A stretch of 64,000 nucleotides of DNA from 0-14-0-80-60-11 sp049322355 (GTDB taxonomy: Bacteria; Desulfobacterota; Desulfobaccia; Desulfobaccales; 0-14-0-80-60-11). A program made the position numbers and the translations under genes. Shown piece by piece: positions 61,287-64,000 of this stretch. The notes under the pieces are model-generated. The model did not search any database. It was not told the origin of the DNA and worked only from the letters and a program-made list of their open reading frames with translations. The DNA lies in contig JBMORG010000014.1 in assembly GCA_049322355.1 (NCBI GenBank), positions 13,638 through 77,637 of the forward strand, read 5' to 3'. The stretch's first letter is position 1. Each line of letters starts with the position of its first letter.

Positions 61287-61331
61287 AGAAGAGATGAATT
61301 TTCAGTACCTGTCTGCTTAAGTGAACATGTC

Positions 61332-61358
61332 GCGGGCTGGGGGAATCCCCCAGCCCGC
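61332..61358 (-). terminator. Strong stem-loop after the secreted protease-like gene
   Basis: Perfect 12-base stem GCGGGCTGGGGG / CCCCCAGCCCGC with a three-base loop, seven bases after the stop of the minus-strand gene. There is no T run, so it may act as an mRNA 3' stabiliser or a weak terminator. Confidence 0.7.
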
Positions 61359-61365
61359 TGACTAT

Positions 61366-62874
61366 TTAAGGTATAAGCAGGGTGGGAATGGCTTGGGTGG
61401 AAATGGCGAATTCGATTTCCCAGCTTGTGCCAATCAGGTTCAAACGGCCATCCGGCACGCCAGGGTTGCCGGGACTTCCAGTATCCGCCACTGGCCACTG
61501 CTGGGTCCGGAGTCCCAAGTCGTTGTCGCCCTGGTTGCCGTCATCGAGAGTGAAGAGATATAATTTGTTGCCGGGAAATTTCGCGGCCCCCCAAATCCGG
61601 AGCATATGGCCACCGGTCCGAACGCCATTACTATCGTAGAACCCAAAAGACATCTCAACGCCACGGCCCTGCACCAACTCCCCAAAGATCCATTCCCAGG
61701 TGGGGTTGACCCCTTCCCGTTGGCTGACATAGTTATCGAGCATGCCGTTATCACAGGTAGCCCCTGCCCCATAAGCCTGCGCTCCCCCCTGGTGCCGGAA
61801 CGCGGACTGGAGCAAGCCCCCCTTGGCAGTCACATAACCAAAAAAGCCCTGAATATTTTGACAGCGGCCCGATCCCTTACCGGTGTCAGCGTCTTGTACA
61901 TCTTCCCGTCGGGTAAGGGCGTCTATGTTCGCCACCAGACTGTTGGTCGGAACCGCTTGCCACGTGGTCGCAGAGACCATCTGGCCAAAACCCGGGATAT
62001 GTAACTCCGGAAAGGTCCAGGCCAGGGGCAGAATGTTATAGCGGTTCTTCAGGTACTGCAAATTGTTGGCATGGGACATGGGGACGCACTGGTTTTTGGC
62101 ACATTGCACGTTGGGAGTGCTGGCCTGGAAGATGGTTATGGGAAAGGCCAGATCGGTAGGGGGCCCCGGTGGTGGGGCGGGTGGGGGTGGCGGCCCCACC
62201 AGATCGCCGACGTAGTCCAGGGGAGGGGAAGGCCCTTCTCCAAGATCGCCTTCCGCGTTGACCTCAACTTGTTCAACGGGAAACTGGAGCGGTCTAAAGC
62301 CTGCCACAAACTGCAAAATTCCTTCCACATTGGGCAACACTTGCGGAGTGACGAGAATGATAAGGTCAACCTTGTTGACTCTGCCCTGGCCAACAAAGCC
62401 AGGCCTCAGGTCAAAGTAGGTAGAATGGGGTATCGGCTTTTCCTTGGATTCTTTGGGGCGAAGATCAGAAAGCAGGCTGTGGAGTTTGGTGGAGGGTTTC
62501 TGACTGTCCTCGGCGCAGCTTTCCACCACCGGAGCGGTTATACTGAGATTTTGCACAACCCACGCCAGGTCACTCTGGGCATAGGTGCGCAGGAATACAT
62601 TAAGGTATCCACAGGGCAGTTCGGTAAACTCTCTTAATTTGTCTGGATTGACCTGAATTTGTCCCCAGTCGGAGTCGGGAAGCCTGCCGGTATCGAAAAC
62701 AAAAGTAACCTGCTGAATCGATACTATATCTGAACGAGGAGTGATCTGTTTAACAGGCAAACCGGATGACGAATCCTTTGGAAGGGAACCAACGCTAACG
62801 GTGGCGCTGGCGCTAATCAACAAGAGCGATGCCAAAATTGCCGCAATGCTTCGGACATACCTGGATCTTTTCAT
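61366..62874 (-). CDS. Large secreted protein with C-terminal papain-like motif
   Basis: A 502-residue exported protein: signal peptide IAAILASLLLISASATVS, an N-terminal domain (about 40-215) of unknown type, a proline-rich linker (VGPPPPPAPPPGPP, ~residue 227-240), and a C-terminal domain. The latter has QCAKNQCVPMSHANNLQYL, a Cys-helix pattern of papain-like C39/C1-type proteases, and a later His in RTGGHMLRIWGAAKF with an Asn/Asp-rich strand after it. Protease activity is an inference. GGAGGTGTTCC precedes ATG 62874. Confidence 0.7.
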   Translation of the reverse strand: MKRSRYVRSIAAILASLLLISASATVSVGSLPKDSSSGLPVKQITPRSDIVSIQQVTFVFDTGRLPDSDWGQIQVNPDKLREFTELPCGYLNVFLRTYAQSDLAWVVQNLSITAPVVESCAEDSQKPSTKLHSLLSDLRPKESKEKPIPHSTYFDLRPGFVGQGRVNKVDLIILVTPQVLPNVEGILQFVAGFRPLQFPVEQVEVNAEGDLGEGPSPPLDYVGDLVGPPPPPAPPPGPPTDLAFPITIFQASTPNVQCAKNQCVPMSHANNLQYLKNRYNILPLAWTFPELHIPGFGQMVSATTWQAVPTNSLVANIDALTRREDVQDADTGKGSGRCQNIQGFFGYVTAKGGLLQSAFRHQGGAQAYGAGATCDNGMLDNYVSQREGVNPTWEWIFGELVQGRGVEMSFGFYDSNGVRTGGHMLRIWGAAKFPGNKLYLFTLDDGNQGDNDLGLRTQQWPVADTGSPGNPGVPDGRLNLIGTSWEIEFAISTQAIPTLLIP

Positions 62875-63378
62875 GGAACACCTCCGGTCGCCTCAAGCTC
62901 CTGCCTGGGCTAAAATAAATTTCCACCTTATAGTGGGAGCTACTACAATGCCATTAAAAAGAAATCATAAAATACTTTATATTATTTGATTAAAAAGATT
63001 TTTAGCATTATTCATGAAAATATTGCTTAAATATTAATCAGTATGTTCAGCATATCAATATCACTATTAATTTATTTAAAATAATATAACTTAAGAAATT
63101 TTCTTACATAATTATTTGACAGGATAATTTATAGAAATCTAGGCAGTACGAAACCCAGGAAGCCCGGGGTGGACTTGACCTATGGCCTGGTTTTCATATA
63201 ATAAAAAGATTTTTAAGGGCAGCAACAAGTGATAGGGTGAGAGGTTGCCAGGCGAAGGGGTTCGGCTGATTGTCCGGGGAAGAATTTTTCACAAAAAATA
63301 TTGACATTCTAACCATCGTCTCATAAACTTATAAAGTTATAATTTGGGCAGTTCTGGCCTATGGATATGGGGCGCGAG
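62875..63378. other. AT-rich spacer upstream of the tRNA operon
   Basis: A 504-base AT-rich region between the secreted-protein gene and the tRNA cluster, with divergent promoters expected. No genes recognised. Confidence 0.5.
63301..63329 (+). promoter_or_regulatory. Probable sigma-70 promoter of the tRNA-tuf operon
   Basis: A perfect -35 TTGACA (63301-63306) with 17 bases to TAAACT (63324-63329), about 50 bases ahead of the first tRNA. A TATAAT at 63338 is an alternative -10 but is badly spaced. Confidence 0.5.
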
Positions 63379-63453
63379 GCTGGCGTAGCTCAACGGTAGA
63401 GCGCCTGATTTGTAATCAGGGGGTTGCGGGTTCGAGTCCCATCGCCAGCTCCA
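63379..63453 (+). tRNA. tRNA-Thr(TGT)
   Basis: A 75-base cloverleaf with acceptor stem GCTGGCG/CGCCAGC, T-loop GGTTCGAGTCC and encoded CCA. The anticodon TGT lies at 63411-63413. First of four tRNAs ahead of tuf, a common bacterial arrangement. Confidence 0.98.
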
Positions 63454-63473
63454 GTGAGGCAAGGTTTTTGTTT

Positions 63474-63558
63474 GGAGAGGTACCCGAGTGGCCAAAGGGG
63501 ACGGGCTGTAAACCCGTTGGCGTAGCCTACGGAGGTTCGAATCCTCCCCTCTCCACCA
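63474..63558 (+). tRNA. tRNA-Tyr(GTA)
   Basis: An 85-base class II tRNA with acceptor GGAGAGG/CCTCTCC, a long variable arm and encoded CCA. The anticodon GTA is at 63508-63510. Confidence 0.98.
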
Positions 63559-63572
63559 GTTCACCTCGGGAT

Positions 63573-63648
63573 GCGGGAATAGCTCAATGGCCAGAGCATC
63601 AGCCTTCCAAGCTGAGGGTTGCGGGTTCGAGTCCCGTTTCCCGCTCCA
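63573..63648 (+). tRNA. tRNA-Gly(TCC)
   Basis: A 76-base cloverleaf with acceptor GCGGGAA/TTCCCGC and encoded CCA. The anticodon TCC is at 63606-63608. Confidence 0.98.
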
Positions 63649-63655
63649 TCCACGA

Positions 63656-63732
63656 GCCCACGTAGCTCAGTAGGTAGAGCACTTCCTTGGTAAGGAAGAG
63701 GTTCACCGGTTCGATCCCGGTCGTGGGCTCCA
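63656..63732 (+). tRNA. tRNA-Thr(GGT)
   Basis: A 77-base cloverleaf with acceptor GCCCACG/CGTGGGC and encoded CCA. The anticodon GGT is at 63689-63691. Last tRNA before tuf. Confidence 0.98.
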
Positions 63733-63738
63733 TAAATT

Positions 63739-63763
63739 GGGTTCTGGGTTCTAGGTTTTAGGA
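63739..63763. repeat. Heptanucleotide-period tract (GGGTTCT type)
   Basis: Units GGGTTCT/GGGTTCT/AGGTTTT/AGG between the last tRNA and tuf; reverse complement of the AGAACCC tracts at 5746 and 36075. Confidence 0.8.
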
Positions 63764-63784
63764 TCCGGAAAAGCATAAAAACCC

Positions 63785-63849
63785 GGACACCCGCAGGTGG
63801 TGTCCTAATTTACTGAAAAAAACCCCGACCCGGAGGTCCGGTTTCGGGG
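63785..63849 (-). terminator. Two tandem minus-oriented terminator-like hairpins before tuf
   Basis: GGACACC/GGTGTCC (63785-63805) and CCCCGA/TCGGGG with an inner CCGGA/TCCGG (63823-63849). Read on the minus strand each is followed by a T run (TTTTT after GGG, and TTTTTTT), whereas on the plus strand neither is. They would stop antisense transcription; in the sense direction they may simply be leader hairpins. Confidence 0.55.
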
Positions 63850-63873
63850 ATAATCCTATTCTGGAGAGTTCCG

Positions 63874-64000
63874 ATGGCCAAGAAGAAGTTTGAGCGCAAG
63901 AAGCCGCACGTGAATGTGGGAACGATTGGTCATATCGATCATGGCAAAACGACCTTGACTGCGGCCATCACCAAGCATTTGGCGAAGCGGGGTTTGGCCC
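63874..64000 (+). CDS. tuf: Elongation factor Tu (5' end, cut by window end)
   Basis: The first 42 codons of EF-Tu, the GTPase that delivers aminoacyl-tRNA to the ribosome. MAKKKFERKKPHVNVGTIGH then the P-loop GHIDHGKTTLTAAI is unmistakable. The start has GGAGAG upstream. It follows four tRNAs in one operon; the rest lies beyond the window. Confidence 0.98.
   Translation, partial: MAKKKFERKKPHVNVGTIGHIDHGKTTLTAAITKHLAKRGLA

Overview
The window is ordinary bacterial chromosome: dense genes on both strands, GC-rich coding regions and AT-rich spacers. There is no phage, plasmid or CRISPR locus. Gene content points to an anaerobic Gram-negative bacterium, most likely a Desulfobacterota (former Deltaproteobacteria) relative of Desulfobacca or the Syntrophobacterales. 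The supporting features are rubredoxin, a CooC-type nickel ATPase, SelA, an LptF/G permease, a VPLPP-type PEP-CTERM protein, a c-di-GMP-I riboswitch and a NifS/NifU pair. This placement is inference from gene content.

Layout. 1-6.5 kb: start of an M16 protease, ABC lipoprotein, signal peptidase I, rubredoxin, HAD phosphatase, M24 peptidase, GNAT enzyme and a phosphoesterase. 6.7-12.7 kb: RNase II/R, a membrane spermidine-synthase-like protein, and a c-di-GMP riboswitch with terminator ahead of a secreted beta-helix protein. 12.7-19.5 kb: purB with a duplicated decayed 3' end and two small genes between the copies, a methyltransferase, two crotonase-fold enzymes and ispG. 19.8-24.1 kb: PEP-CTERM protein plus a 37-residue secreted peptide, an E1-like/JAMM pair, cupin and dtd. 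24.3-30.6 kb: CDP-alcohol phosphatidyltransferase, HPP + CBS genes divergent from a CLC-CBS channel, then nifS-like and nifU-like genes. 31-44 kb: mixed housekeeping and accessory genes (nitroreductase, PaaI thioesterase, cooC, AmpG-like MFS, THEP1, prmA, rsmE, radical SAM, TVP38, O-methyltransferase, epimerase, HdeD). 44-47.6 kb: an ABC transporter behind an M-box magnesium riboswitch. 47.8-57.8 kb: MscS channel, lytic transglycosylase, comEC, nfo, lptF/G and HU. 58-64 kb: selA, a conserved unknown, a secreted protease-like protein, and the tRNA-Thr/Tyr/Gly/Thr-tuf operon cut by the window end.

The most notable points are these. (1) The M-box controls a duplicated-permease ABC transporter usually described as an anion transporter, which suggests an unrecognised Mg2+-linked transporter. 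(2) The NifS-like protein has Gln where the PLP lysine should be, beside an intact NifU-like scaffold. (3) A JAMM protease and an E1-like enzyme form a minimal ubiquitin-like module with no visible ubiquitin-like protein or E2. (4) Intergenic spacers repeatedly carry degenerate tandem tracts of seven-base period, of many different sequences, alongside at least four families of dispersed palindromic or G-rich repeats.
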